Origin: an uncultured Bacteroides sp.
GTDB taxonomy: Bacteria; Bacteroidota; Bacteroidia; Bacteroidales; Bacteroidaceae
Length of the DNA stretch: 34,360 nucleotides
Direction of reading: 5' to 3'
Assembly: GCF_900547205.1 (NCBI RefSeq)
Contig: NZ_URFY01000048.1
Coordinates: 1 to 34,360 of the forward strand
Shown here: positions 22,086-30,822 of the stretch, piece after piece
Numbering within the stretch: the stretch's first letter is position 1
How the letters are laid out: each line of letters starts with the position of its first letter
Notes under the pieces: model-generated
What the model saw: the letters and a program-made list of their open reading frames with translations, nothing else
Databases searched by the model: none
Told to the model about the DNA's origin: nothing
Translations under genes and position numbers: made by a program

Positions 22086-24923
22086 TTACTTAGTTTCTTC
22101 CGGCATAGTCATGATGACTTGGATTTCGTTGTTCTGTTTCAGCAGTTTGGCTAGGAACTCTTGGATTTCTTTTGCTGTGATGCTGTTAATCAACTCTTCG
22201 TAGCCTTTTGTGTTGTCCACGCCGGTGTAGAAATATTCGTCCAGATTGTTCAGCCAGTAGCCGTTTTCTTTCTGGGCATCTTTGTATTTCTTCAACATAT
22301 ATTCTCTGATCTTCTGCATATGTTCTTCGGACGGACCTTCTTTTGCCATCTTGTTGAGTTGCTCAACAACAACGGCAGACAGTTTCTCTGTCTTGGCAGG
22401 GTCAGTCTGGAATACAATCTGAAGAACGAGTTCTTCTTTCGGATATTTGCCAAGGCTTCCGCTACAACTTACGCCGTATGTACCACCTTCTTTTTCACGG
22501 ATTTCTGCCGTGTACACCATATCCAGTGCTTGGTCTAGGAAGCTGAGCACGAGATTATTGCGCAGGTTGTATTTGCAAGTGCCGCTATAAAAGAACATGA
22601 TGGTAGCCATCGGAGTTTCCTGTTGTTTAGCAAACTCATTCTTGTATTGTCCCTTGCGGATGTCCATCTTGTTGTCCTTGAAAGTCTCCTTGCGGTTGAT
22701 GGCCGGCAGAGCACCCAGATACTTGGCAATCATTGGTTTCATCTGTTCCAAATCCACATTACCCACCAGATAGAAAGTGAAGTCGCTTGCATCTTTGTAA
22801 CGGTCTTTATACATCTCAATGATGCGGTCGTAGTTAATCTGGTCTACCATGCTCTCTTTCATCTTGATAGCACGCGGATGGTTACCGTATAAAGCACGAG
22901 TCACTGTATCGCTGAAAGCAGTCATCGGGTTTGCATCAGCATTCTGTAGCTGTGCTTTCAGTCGGCTCTTGTAAGATTCGAATGCTTCGTTATCCTTGCG
23001 GGGCGAAGTGAAAGTAAGGTAAGTCAACTGCATCATAGTCTCGAAGTCTTTCGGAGAACAGCTGCCTGAAACGGTTTCTGTTGTATTTCCGACACCGGCT
23101 CCTACGGATGCACGCTTGCCTGCCAGTGCTTTATTCAACTCAACTTTGCTGAAATTACCGATACCGCCTACCAAGGCTACAGCGTTCAACTGTGAAATAT
23201 CAATGATTTCGTTGTTAGGGAATACACTGGTACCACCTAGGCTTACACCCTTCATCACGATTTGGTCGGCCTTGTAGTCGGTAGGTTTCACGTATACAGT
23301 CACACCATTAGAAAGCACCAGTTTCGTAGCGCCATAGATGTCATTAGCCTTTTCAGATACAATCTTTCCACCTTTAATGTCTTCAGAGATAAGCGGTTCA
23401 TTAGAAACTTTATCTTCATACGGTTTCAGGTCGAACGACTTCATCTGTTTCAGCAAGGTTGCAATTTCTTCCTGAGTCGGATATTTAACGCCCTCTTTCT
23501 CTGGACCGGCGAGCAGAACTACTTGATTATTGTCGGTAATCAACTGTTGCATTACTTGGTTGATAGCTTCTACGGGGATGTTTGGAGCCATCTGATTCAG
23601 CATGGCATATTCAAATTCAATGCCCGGGATAGGTTCTTTATCAAGGAAGTTACCTATATATTCGCTTACATAAGAGTCGTTCTTTGTTTTTTCGCGTTCG
23701 TTGTATGCCGATTCTACAGCTTGCAGATAGTTGGCACGGGCACGGTCGTATTCACTTGCTGTAAATCCGAAACGGCGGGCGCGTTCTGCTTCTTCCAGAA
23801 CGGTTTTCATTGCTAAGTCGATACCGTCTATTTTGCTGCTGGCATCTACACTGAATGCTTCTTTAGTTTTGGCAACAAAGTATTCTCCATAGCTGGCACC
23901 GGCACCGGTGAAGGGAGGATTGGCAGTTTGGCGAAGTTCGTTGAAACGACTGTTCAGCATCGTTACAGCCATGTTAATCATATATTGCGTAGCATAATAA
24001 GCAATCGTATTTTTCAGAGAGTCCGGTGTAGCGTCTTGTTTGAAGAAGATGCTGACAGACGGATTTTTCACTTCCTTATCCGTACCGATATAAATCAACG
24101 GTTTCTGATTGTCCGATACCGGATAGTAAATGCGTTCTGCCGGATTCACTGGTGCTTTCACGTCTGCAAATACTTTCTTAAGCTTAGCTTCCATTTCGGC
24201 TGCGTCGATATCACCTACGATGACGATCCCCTGCAAGTCAGGACGATACCATTTAGCATAGTAATCGCGGATGTCCTGATAAGGGAAGTTGTTGATAACG
24301 TCGATGCTTCCGATAGGCATACAGTCGGCGTACTTAGAATCGGGATACATGGTAGGCAGTGCGTTGGTCATGATGCGCAACATTCCGCTGTTGCGACTTC
24401 TCCATTCTTCACGGATTACGCCACGTTCCTTGTCTATTTCTTTGTCGGCCAAGTTGATGGCGTTCGACCAGTCATGCAGAATGAGCAGGCAGGAGTCTAC
24501 TACATTTATATTATCAGTCGGCACGTTGCTGATGTTATACACCGTTTGGTCTACGCTGGTATAAGCATTCAGGTTCGTTCCGAATTTGATACCTTTCGTT
24601 TCGCACCAAGGCACGATGCCTAGTCCGCTGTCGTCACCGGGGAAATGTTTTGTTCCGTTGAAAGCCATGTGTTCCAGGAAATGGGCAAGACCGCGTTGCT
24701 GCGGCTCTTCGAGGATGGAACCTACTTTCTGAGCGATGTAAAATTCTACGCGTTTCTCGGGGAGTGCGTTGTGGCGAATATAATAAGTAAGCCCGTTGTC
24801 GAGTTTACCGATACGGACATTCTTGTCCACAGGCAACGTTTGCATCGGTTGTGCAAGTACGAGCTGGAAATTGCAGCACAGTAGAATGGCTGCAATAAAT
24901 AATCCACGTAATAAATGTTTCAT
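22086..24923 (-). CDS. M16 family zinc metallopeptidase, exported
   Basis: A 945-residue pitrilysin-family peptidase with a signal peptide (cleaved near residue 25, LVLAQ). The inverted zinc motif HxxEH is HFLEH at 81-85 (His81, Glu84 catalytic base, His85), and the third ligand Glu probably lies about 75 residues later in KEIDKERGVIREEW. The length equals two full M16 halves; the second half (from about 480) has no HxxEH and is the inactive partner, as in insulysin-like enzymes. It should degrade peptides in the periplasm. It follows kdsA by 83 bases and heads the ABC-NlpC-TraB group. Confidence 0.92.
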   Translation of the reverse strand: MKHLLRGLFIAAILLCCNFQLVLAQPMQTLPVDKNVRIGKLDNGLTYYIRHNALPEKRVEFYIAQKVGSILEEPQQRGLAHFLEHMAFNGTKHFPGDDSGLGIVPWCETKGIKFGTNLNAYTSVDQTVYNISNVPTDNINVVDSCLLILHDWSNAINLADKEIDKERGVIREEWRSRNSGMLRIMTNALPTMYPDSKYADCMPIGSIDVINNFPYQDIRDYYAKWYRPDLQGIVIVGDIDAAEMEAKLKKVFADVKAPVNPAERIYYPVSDNQKPLIYIGTDKEVKNPSVSIFFKQDATPDSLKNTIAYYATQYMINMAVTMLNSRFNELRQTANPPFTGAGASYGEYFVAKTKEAFSVDASSKIDGIDLAMKTVLEEAERARRFGFTASEYDRARANYLQAVESAYNEREKTKNDSYVSEYIGNFLDKEPIPGIEFEYAMLNQMAPNIPVEAINQVMQQLITDNNQVVLLAGPEKEGVKYPTQEEIATLLKQMKSFDLKPYEDKVSNEPLISEDIKGGKIVSEKANDIYGATKLVLSNGVTVYVKPTDYKADQIVMKGVSLGGTSVFPNNEIIDISQLNAVALVGGIGNFSKVELNKALAGKRASVGAGVGNTTETVSGSCSPKDFETMMQLTYLTFTSPRKDNEAFESYKSRLKAQLQNADANPMTAFSDTVTRALYGNHPRAIKMKESMVDQINYDRIIEMYKDRYKDASDFTFYLVGNVDLEQMKPMIAKYLGALPAINRKETFKDNKMDIRKGQYKNEFAKQQETPMATIMFFYSGTCKYNLRNNLVLSFLDQALDMVYTAEIREKEGGTYGVSCSGSLGKYPKEELVLQIVFQTDPAKTEKLSAVVVEQLNKMAKEGPSEEHMQKIREYMLKKYKDAQKENGYWLNNLDEYFYTGVDNTKGYEELINSITAKEIQEFLAKLLKQNNEIQVIMTMPEETK

Positions 24924-25006
24924 GTTCTATTTAATTTTAATAAATATTTTCTGTGCTATTTGTCGCTGTACTTGCTTGCAAATCACAGGCGGACAGGAAA
25001 AAAGAG

Positions 25007-25807
25007 TTATTTTATGGCTTCTCTAATTCTCACAAGCTTAGTCAAGAGTCCTTCGAGTAAGTCAAGTTTCAGCATATTGGCACCATCGCTTTTGGCTACG
25101 GCAGGGTTCTCGTGTGTTTCGATGAAGATGCCGTCGGCACCTACTGCAATACCTGCTTTGGCAACGGTTTCTATCAGTTGGGGCATTCCGCCGGTCACTC
25201 CGCTGGTTTGGTTGGGTTGCTGCAAAGAGTGGGTCACGTCCAGTATCACCGGATATCCGAAAGATTGCATTTCGGGGATACCACGATAGTCTACTACCAG
25301 GTCCTGATAGCCGAAAGTTGTTCCGCGTTCGGTCAGCATCACGTTTTTGTTTCCCGCTTCCACTACTTTGTCGGCAGCAAACTGCATGGCTAGTGGGGAG
25401 AGGAATTGTCCTTTTTTGATGTTAATCGTCTTTCCGGTTTTAGCTGCTGCCACCAGCAAATCTGTCTGTCGGCACAGGAAAGCCGGAATCTGAAGTATGT
25501 CTACGTATTGGGCTGCCATCTCTGCTTCTTCCGCCGAATGGATGTCCGATACGGTAGGAATGCCGAAAGTAGTATGCACTTTCTCCAGCACTTTGAGCGC
25601 TTTCTCGTCACCGATGCCTGTAAACGAATCCAGACGCGAACGGTTTGCTTTGCGGTATGAACCCTTGAATACATAAGGTATTTGTAATGCTTCAGTGATT
25701 TTCACTACTCGTTCGGCAATGTGCATTGCCATTTCTTCGCCTTCTATTACACATGGACCGGCTAGCAGAAAGAAGTTGCCGGAAGGATTGTTTTTAAGTT
25801 CTATCAT
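25007..25807 (-). CDS. kdsA: 3-deoxy-8-phosphooctulonate synthase
   Basis: A 266-residue KdsA, which condenses phosphoenolpyruvate with arabinose 5-phosphate to Kdo 8-phosphate for the LPS inner core. Conserved segments are FLLAGPCVIEGEE, FKGSYRKANRSR (PEP site), NIKKGQFLSP, LTERGTTFGYQDLVVDYRG, and DVTHSLQQPNQTSG. Length and start match the family. It lies 38 bases after the lipid kinase-like gene, probably in one transcript. Confidence 0.96.
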   Translation of the reverse strand: MIELKNNPSGNFFLLAGPCVIEGEEMAMHIAERVVKITEALQIPYVFKGSYRKANRSRLDSFTGIGDEKALKVLEKVHTTFGIPTVSDIHSAEEAEMAAQYVDILQIPAFLCRQTDLLVAAAKTGKTINIKKGQFLSPLAMQFAADKVVEAGNKNVMLTERGTTFGYQDLVVDYRGIPEMQSFGYPVILDVTHSLQQPNQTSGVTGGMPQLIETVAKAGIAVGADGIFIETHENPAVAKSDGANMLKLDLLEGLLTKLVRIREAIK

Positions 25808-25845
25808 AACTCTATATATACATTATTTCATTTGACCTAAAATTA

Positions 25846-26772
25846 TTAATTAGGAATAATCAATGTTGCCCTCTCCGGGAGTATAGCAATCTCCAACGGA
25901 AAGTACTTAGGCAACAACCGTCCGTCCAAATCTACGGCAGCGTTTTGAGCCCGAAGTACTTTTACTTTCTTTGTCCGGTAGCTTTTCACCACCTTGTGGT
26001 TCAGTATCCTACCCTGAATCAGCATCCACAGCCCTGAAATAATTTGCAGAAACTCTGGGCGATAGATGACAGATACATCCAACCAACCATTATAAGGTAC
26101 CGCACTTGGAGTCTGTCCCCATCCGCAAGCACTACCTACGCACACTGTCATGATGCGTCCGCGGATATGCTCGTCGTTGATGCGCAAATGCATTCTATAT
26201 AGTTTCCGTTCAAATATCAGTGAGGACAGTGCGGCAACGTATGAAAGAAATTTCACTCCCCAGAAACGTTTGGTCTGGTCGGTGATTTTGACGATACGGG
26301 CACCCAACCCAATGTTGACAGCATTGAGGAAATAGCGGCGGTGGTGCTCTTGTCCATCATAAAAATTGCAGTAACCCACATCAATCTTCTTTAGCCGGTG
26401 GTTGATGATGCAGTCTACAGCAGGTTTGTATTCGGTGCTGATATCCCAAAATTTGGCAAAGTCATTACCGATACCATTCGGAATCATACCTAAAGCAATA
26501 TTTTCTTTATCTTCAGCATCGGATAGCATAATACCGTTAATAGCGTCGTTCAAAGCTCCGTCCCCACCAACGACGACAATCGTGCGATAACCATTGTTTG
26601 CCAAAATTTTAGCGAGACGTTCCACCGAACCGAAGCCTTCGGATTGTACATAATCATAGTCAACGCCTTTGCTATCCATGTATTCCTTGATTTCTTTCCA
26701 GCGTTTCTTCACCTTGCGGGTGCCGGCTTTCGGGTTGTAAATCACTCCCCATTTTTTTGGTTCTACACTCAT
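25846..26772 (-). CDS. Diacylglycerol/sphingosine kinase-like lipid kinase
   Basis: A 308-residue protein of the DAGK catalytic family (YegS/BmrU/DgkB-like). It opens WGVIYNPKAGTRKVKK, carries the nucleotide loop GGDGALNDAINGIM (GGDG at 69-72), then LGMIPNGIGNDFAKF and a C-terminal beta-sandwich ending in LDGRLLPKYFPLEIAILPE. Such enzymes phosphorylate lipids with ATP at the inner membrane. Bacteroides make sphingolipids and ceramides, so a sphingoid or ceramide substrate is possible, but diacylglycerol cannot be excluded. A -7 element lies right after the miaA stop codon. Confidence 0.88.
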   Translation of the reverse strand: MSVEPKKWGVIYNPKAGTRKVKKRWKEIKEYMDSKGVDYDYVQSEGFGSVERLAKILANNGYRTIVVVGGDGALNDAINGIMLSDAEDKENIALGMIPNGIGNDFAKFWDISTEYKPAVDCIINHRLKKIDVGYCNFYDGQEHHRRYFLNAVNIGLGARIVKITDQTKRFWGVKFLSYVAALSSLIFERKLYRMHLRINDEHIRGRIMTVCVGSACGWGQTPSAVPYNGWLDVSVIYRPEFLQIISGLWMLIQGRILNHKVVKSYRTKKVKVLRAQNAAVDLDGRLLPKYFPLEIAILPERATLIIPN

Positions 26773-26845
26773 ATTTGTTGTATATCTATCCTATATTTAA
26801 AACTCATTTTCCAGTAATAAGCTATTTTTCAAGCACTAAACAATA

Positions 26846-26853
26846 CAAAGGTA
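26846..26853 (-). promoter_or_regulatory. -7 element of the lipid kinase gene
   Basis: On the minus strand TACCTTTG fits the consensus and begins at the base next to the miaA stop codon, so its upstream part would lie inside miaA. No clear -33 element is seen. The leader would be about 65-75 bases. Confidence 0.45.
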
Positions 26854-27774
26854 CTAATTCCCTTTCAGTTTATCCTTTACGAAAGCTATCTTTTCTTCTA
26901 TCGGCAGCTTCGCATTTACCCAGTGGATAGTAAATCCTCTTCTTTCCATGCCTCGAAACCATGTCATCTGCCGCTTGGCAAACTGATGAATTGCTATCTC
27001 CAATCCGTTGAACATTTCATCATAAGTCATTTTACCTATGACATATAATGTCAGGTATTTGTATTCCAGCCCATAGTAAATCAGGTCGTCGGGTGATATG
27101 CCTTGTTCAATCAGCCGTCTCACTTCGTCCACCATGCCTTCGTCCAAGCGTTGTTTCAATCGCCGGGAAATTTTTTCGCGGCGCATCTCCCGGTCGATAT
27201 CCACACCGATGATGAGGCTGTTCAGTTTTGGAAATTCCCGCTCAGGAGCCGGATGGACGGTATAATATTCTTCAATTTCTATCGCGCGGATGGCACGCTT
27301 CACGGTATCCACGTCGGTAGAGTTGTGCAACGTCTTATATTTGCCCAGCATTTCTGTCAGTTCTTCCAGCGAATGATTCGCAAGGCGTGTGCGCAATTCC
27401 GTATCTTCCGGAACCGGCATTAACTTATATCCTTTCAGAACAGCTTCCAGATACATTCCCGTCCCTCCACATAAAACGGGGAGACAGCCTTTTTGTTTTA
27501 TAGTTTCGTAGGAAATGAGGAAATCCCGCTGGTATTCAAACACATTGTATTTGTATCCGGGGACGGCAATGTCAATCAGATGATAAGGTATTTGGCGCCC
27601 GTTGACTGTGTAATCGGCTAAATCTTTTCCGGTGCCGAGATCCATTCCTTTATAAATCTGACGAGAATCGGCACTGATAATTTCTGTATTCAGTTCGTAG
27701 GCCAAGGCAGCGGCAAAGGGAGTTTTGCCTGAGGCTGTAGGCCCGAGTATGGCGATTAAATCATAGTCCGTCAT
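26854..27774 (-). CDS. miaA: tRNA dimethylallyltransferase
   Basis: A 306-residue MiaA, which transfers an isopentenyl group to A37 of tRNAs reading codons that start with U. The P-loop is GPTASGKT (11-18), followed by ISADSRQIYKGMDLGTGK, which binds the diphosphate donor and tRNA; GGTGMYLEAVLKGY and the C-terminal IHQFAKRQMTWFRG are also typical. The frame can be read from a TTG at 27798, but the promoter's -7 element overlaps it, so the ATG at 27774 is the start. It is followed by the lipid kinase gene after 81 bases. Confidence 0.95.
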   Translation of the reverse strand: MTDYDLIAILGPTASGKTPFAAALAYELNTEIISADSRQIYKGMDLGTGKDLADYTVNGRQIPYHLIDIAVPGYKYNVFEYQRDFLISYETIKQKGCLPVLCGGTGMYLEAVLKGYKLMPVPEDTELRTRLANHSLEELTEMLGKYKTLHNSTDVDTVKRAIRAIEIEEYYTVHPAPEREFPKLNSLIIGVDIDREMRREKISRRLKQRLDEGMVDEVRRLIEQGISPDDLIYYGLEYKYLTLYVIGKMTYDEMFNGLEIAIHQFAKRQMTWFRGMERRGFTIHWVNAKLPIEEKIAFVKDKLKGN

Positions 27775-27795
27775 AACTTTGCATTTTAATATCTG

Positions 27796-27803
27796 CAAAA
27801 TTA
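27796..27803 (-). promoter_or_regulatory. -7 element of miaA
   Basis: On the minus strand TAATTTTG fits the consensus and is followed by GCAG. It covers the TTG that would start the longer miaA frame, and so sets the start at 27774. No clear -33 element. Confidence 0.55.
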
Positions 27804-27854
27804 CGAAATTTATTTAACGTGTTTGATATCGCAGTGCTTTTTATTTCGTAGAGA

Positions 27855-27971
27855 GTAGTGAATAGCGATTAGTGATTAACGATTAGTGATTAACGGGCTG
27901 CGGATGGTATAAGACTCTGGTGCGCATACCGCAGGGCAGTTAATCACTAATCACTAAACGTTCATCACTAC
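27855..27971. repeat. 117-base inverted-repeat element of TTAGTGATTAACG units
   Basis: The element begins GTAGTGA and ends TCACTAC. The left arm holds two copies of GATTAGTGATTAAC (27867-27880 and 27881-27894); the right arm has the exact complement GTTAATCACTAATC (27939-27952) followed by more ACTAA and TCACTAC. An inner imperfect stem pairs CTGCGG...GGTAT with ATACCGCAG. The right end touches the stop codon of the membrane protein gene. It resembles a small non-coding mobile element or a structured 3' end. A related copy lies at 11297-11420. Confidence 0.6.
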
Positions 27972-28994
27972 TTAAAAATATCCTATATTTGCTCCCCAAG
28001 TTCCGGCGGCAGCACATAAAATGGCTGCTATCAGAATGGCAAAGAAAGAAATCAGTGCAGAGGTAGCGGCTGTGTTTGTAGCTTTATCAGCTGCTTTCAA
28101 AGCTTCCTCTTTCATATCGTTCCATTCCCGTTTGGCTTTTTGCAGAGACATTTCCAGATTATCCATTTGCTCTTGCGCCTCTTGTTTCACCTTGTTATAA
28201 GATGCCATATAATCATCAATCGCTTTGTTAGCTTGCTCAGTTGACATATCGGTATTATTTGCTATCGCTTTTGCCAAATCGTTGCGGTCAACGTTATTTG
28301 AAATCCTGCTAACCCGTTCTTTTAGGTTATTCATAAAGTTGGTGATGATATTCTCTGCATCCTGCGGGTGAGACATTATTTTCTTTACCGACTTACCCAA
28401 ATCGGTTTTTACCATTTCAAGCTGGTTTTGCAGGAAATCGGGATGTAACTCCTTTACATCGCTTTTTGCCAGAGCTTTGCGGATATCTTCAGGAATATCT
28501 TCTTCTTTAAGTTTGGCAGTGAAATCAATATCACCGAACATTTCTTTTGCTTTGTCGGTGAGAGCCGATGCACCGTCTCCTACTGCCGATCCCACACCAG
28601 ATAATATATGACCTACCACAGAAGAGATAGAACCGAATACATTAGCTGTCATTCTAGCCGCACTTGCTGTCAACATACCACCCAGAATGACTGCTATAAT
28701 CAGCGTAGTGGCCCATACCAGGAAACCATGAATCATACCATCTGCATTGGCAAGTTTACCGGCTACTAATCCTCCTGCAATCATGCTGATAATCAATGCT
28801 ATTGCAGTGCCAATCCCCACGGTCGTACCTACTCCGGAAGTTGGATGCTTCGCTTGCGGTTTAATCATATACAATCCGATACTGGTACTTAGTATCGACA
28901 AAAGAATTGAAACAGCCAGAACGGTTACGACACCGCCGAATACGCTCCCCCAAGAGACACTGTTCATTAATGCTGCTAATTCGAATCTTTCCAT
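27972..28994 (-). CDS. Membrane protein with coiled-coil domain, function unknown
   Basis: A 340-residue protein I do not recognise by name. Three hydrophobic segments fill residues 14-120 (WGSVFGGVVTVLAVSILLSI is the first; a GIGTAIALIISMIAGGLVAG hairpin follows), with a pattern also seen in small proteobacterial membrane proteins beginning SWGAIFAG. A soluble middle part (about 160-310), rich in Lys and Glu, looks helical and coiled-coil-forming near 265-310. A last helix near 313-335 would anchor the C terminus. Signal-peptide features are absent. It sits alone between miaA and the SusCD pair and ends at the repeat element. A weak -7-like TAACTTTT lies at 29052-29059. Confidence 0.8.
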   Translation of the reverse strand: MERFELAALMNSVSWGSVFGGVVTVLAVSILLSILSTSIGLYMIKPQAKHPTSGVGTTVGIGTAIALIISMIAGGLVAGKLANADGMIHGFLVWATTLIIAVILGGMLTASAARMTANVFGSISSVVGHILSGVGSAVGDGASALTDKAKEMFGDIDFTAKLKEEDIPEDIRKALAKSDVKELHPDFLQNQLEMVKTDLGKSVKKIMSHPQDAENIITNFMNNLKERVSRISNNVDRNDLAKAIANNTDMSTEQANKAIDDYMASYNKVKQEAQEQMDNLEMSLQKAKREWNDMKEEALKAADKATNTAATSALISFFAILIAAILCAAAGTWGANIGYF

Positions 28995-29109
28995 AATTTT
29001 CGGTTTTAGTTAATATTGTTTTTATATAAGAAATAACACCTTCTAAAATGGAAAAGTTAGAGGGGCGTGTGTTAATAGTTGTTTTAGGGTAGCAGGCGTA
29101 TGGAGGATT

Positions 29110-29157
29110 GAAATAAATAAAGAAAGAGCGAATGGGCCTCCCGGTACATTCGCTCTC
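29110..29157 (-). terminator. Terminator of the susCD-like operon
   Basis: AGAGCGAATG (29125-29134) pairs with CATTCGCTCT (29148-29157) around a 13-base loop. On the minus strand it is followed by TTTCTTTATTTATTTC. It lies about 48 bases after the SusD-like stop codon, and closes a two-gene operon. Confidence 0.85.
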
Positions 29158-29204
29158 TCTCTCGTTTTCAGTGATCTTTCTGAATTATATAAAACCTATT
29201 GAAT

Positions 29205-30794
29205 CTATTTTTCTTTTTCATTGTTGGTTATATATCCCGGAGTCTGAACCAATTCTCTGTTGTTGGTCAATGTATTTGCATCAATCGGCCATAACAAACG
29301 GCTTGGACTTGCTGTAGAATATTTGGAGGTATATCCTAATGTGCGGATGTCATACCAACGCTTACCCTCATACATAAATTCGCGCAAACGTTCTTTCAAA
29401 ACAGTCTCGATAGGATCTTCGTCACCTGCCACAAACGGGTTGTTGGTATAGAAATCACCCTTATCATTTGGATAAGCCAGTGTCGCTCTATTGGCATTGA
29501 AGTATTCCGTTCCGTATGCACGTTCGCGAACGTCATTGATTTCCGAAGTGATATCTTCGCCCAACAAAGCTTTAGCTTCTGCCAAGAGCAACAGACAATC
29601 TGCATAACGATAGATTGGGTAATCGTCCAGCCAACTGCGAGTTGCCCCGCCCGCAAGCATTGTTCCCTGAAATTTATAAGGGATAGGTGCAGTGTAAACC
29701 AGATTTCCTTCCTCGTCTTTGGTATAAACAGCTTTTATCGAACCTGCCTTACGAGTATCGCCATCTAGGAACACTTTATTATAGAAATCCTTCTTGATTT
29801 GTAGTCTTATTAATCCGTTCAATTCCGCATCTTTAGTGTCGGCATATGAGACGCCATTTTCATCAAAATAGATGCCCGAAGTCATATAAGACTGTTGGGG
29901 TACAAGATTCATCCTGAAAGAGTCATTCCACATATTATATTCATCGCGACCATTGTGAATAGTGAAGATGATTTCGTCGTTTTTCTTATTTGAGAAAGCA
30001 AAGACATCTGTGAAGTTATCTTCAAGACCTATACCCGGACAGCTTTTTACTTCTTGCAAGGCATTCTTGGCAGTGATGTAGTCAGCGTTTCCGCCTCCCA
30101 TTTGTTTGCCGCTCCACAGATATACTTCGCCTTTCAACATCTTAGTGGCGCCCAACGACCAGTAGTGTTTGCCGTACTTGTAGGAAAAATCACCGCCAAA
30201 TGCCGTTTCGGAAGAGCTGATGTCCTGCTTAATCTGAGTCATAACGTCGGCAGCCGGAGATGCTGCTTTTTGAATATTACTCAAATCAATGGTTGCACCA
30301 CTTGTATAGGTCAGATGCAAAATGGCATCTCCCCATGAACGAAGTAGGTGGAAGTAGAGAAATGCACGCATTCCGTAAGCTTCTCCCAAATAATAGCTTT
30401 TGGTAGATTCGGGCAACAAACTCGTTTCTTCAGTCTTGGCAATCATAAGGTTTATCTGATTGATAACGCCATATAGGTTGGCGAAATTACTCAGTCCGAC
30501 GTTTTCCGTATTTAGCGTGTTGAATGGAAATCTTTCCATGCCTTGAGTTGCTTCTCCGCCAAATGGATTATCACCGTAGATATCTGCGCGCGGTTCGCCC
30601 AGTATGAATAAGTTGTAAGCCCGTTCCCTGAGTTGCGCGTGCAAGCCCACATTGAAAGCGCTGAAGTGTGTGTCACTTTTCCAGTAGTTGGCATCGGTAA
30701 TTGTACTTTCCGACTCCAGGTCTAAGGAGTTACATCCGGTAGCAAGAGGCAACAAAGTTACGCCTGCTAATAAATATTTCAATATATTTTTCAT
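29205..30794 (-). CDS. SusD/RagB family nutrient-binding outer membrane lipoprotein
   Basis: A 529-residue SusD-like protein. The signal peptide ends in a lipobox ATGC (Cys21) followed by NSLDLES. SusD landmarks are the TPR-like helices around GEAYGMRAFLYFHLLRSWGD (132-152), YPIYRYADCLLLLAEAKALLG near 395, INDVRERAYG, and the C-terminal LKERLREFMYEGKRWYDIRTLG. SusD proteins sit on the cell surface and close the lid of the SusC channel. Binding residues for a given glycan cannot be assigned. It follows susC by 28 bases; no glycoside hydrolase, SusE or SusF follows before the terminator. Confidence 0.95.
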   Translation of the reverse strand: MKNILKYLLAGVTLLPLATGCNSLDLESESTITDANYWKSDTHFSAFNVGLHAQLRERAYNLFILGEPRADIYGDNPFGGEATQGMERFPFNTLNTENVGLSNFANLYGVINQINLMIAKTEETSLLPESTKSYYLGEAYGMRAFLYFHLLRSWGDAILHLTYTSGATIDLSNIQKAASPAADVMTQIKQDISSSETAFGGDFSYKYGKHYWSLGATKMLKGEVYLWSGKQMGGGNADYITAKNALQEVKSCPGIGLEDNFTDVFAFSNKKNDEIIFTIHNGRDEYNMWNDSFRMNLVPQQSYMTSGIYFDENGVSYADTKDAELNGLIRLQIKKDFYNKVFLDGDTRKAGSIKAVYTKDEEGNLVYTAPIPYKFQGTMLAGGATRSWLDDYPIYRYADCLLLLAEAKALLGEDITSEINDVRERAYGTEYFNANRATLAYPNDKGDFYTNNPFVAGDEDPIETVLKERLREFMYEGKRWYDIRTLGYTSKYSTASPSRLLWPIDANTLTNNRELVQTPGYITNNEKEK

Positions 30795-30822
30795 AATTCT
30801 TTTCCTATTAAATCCTGTAAAA

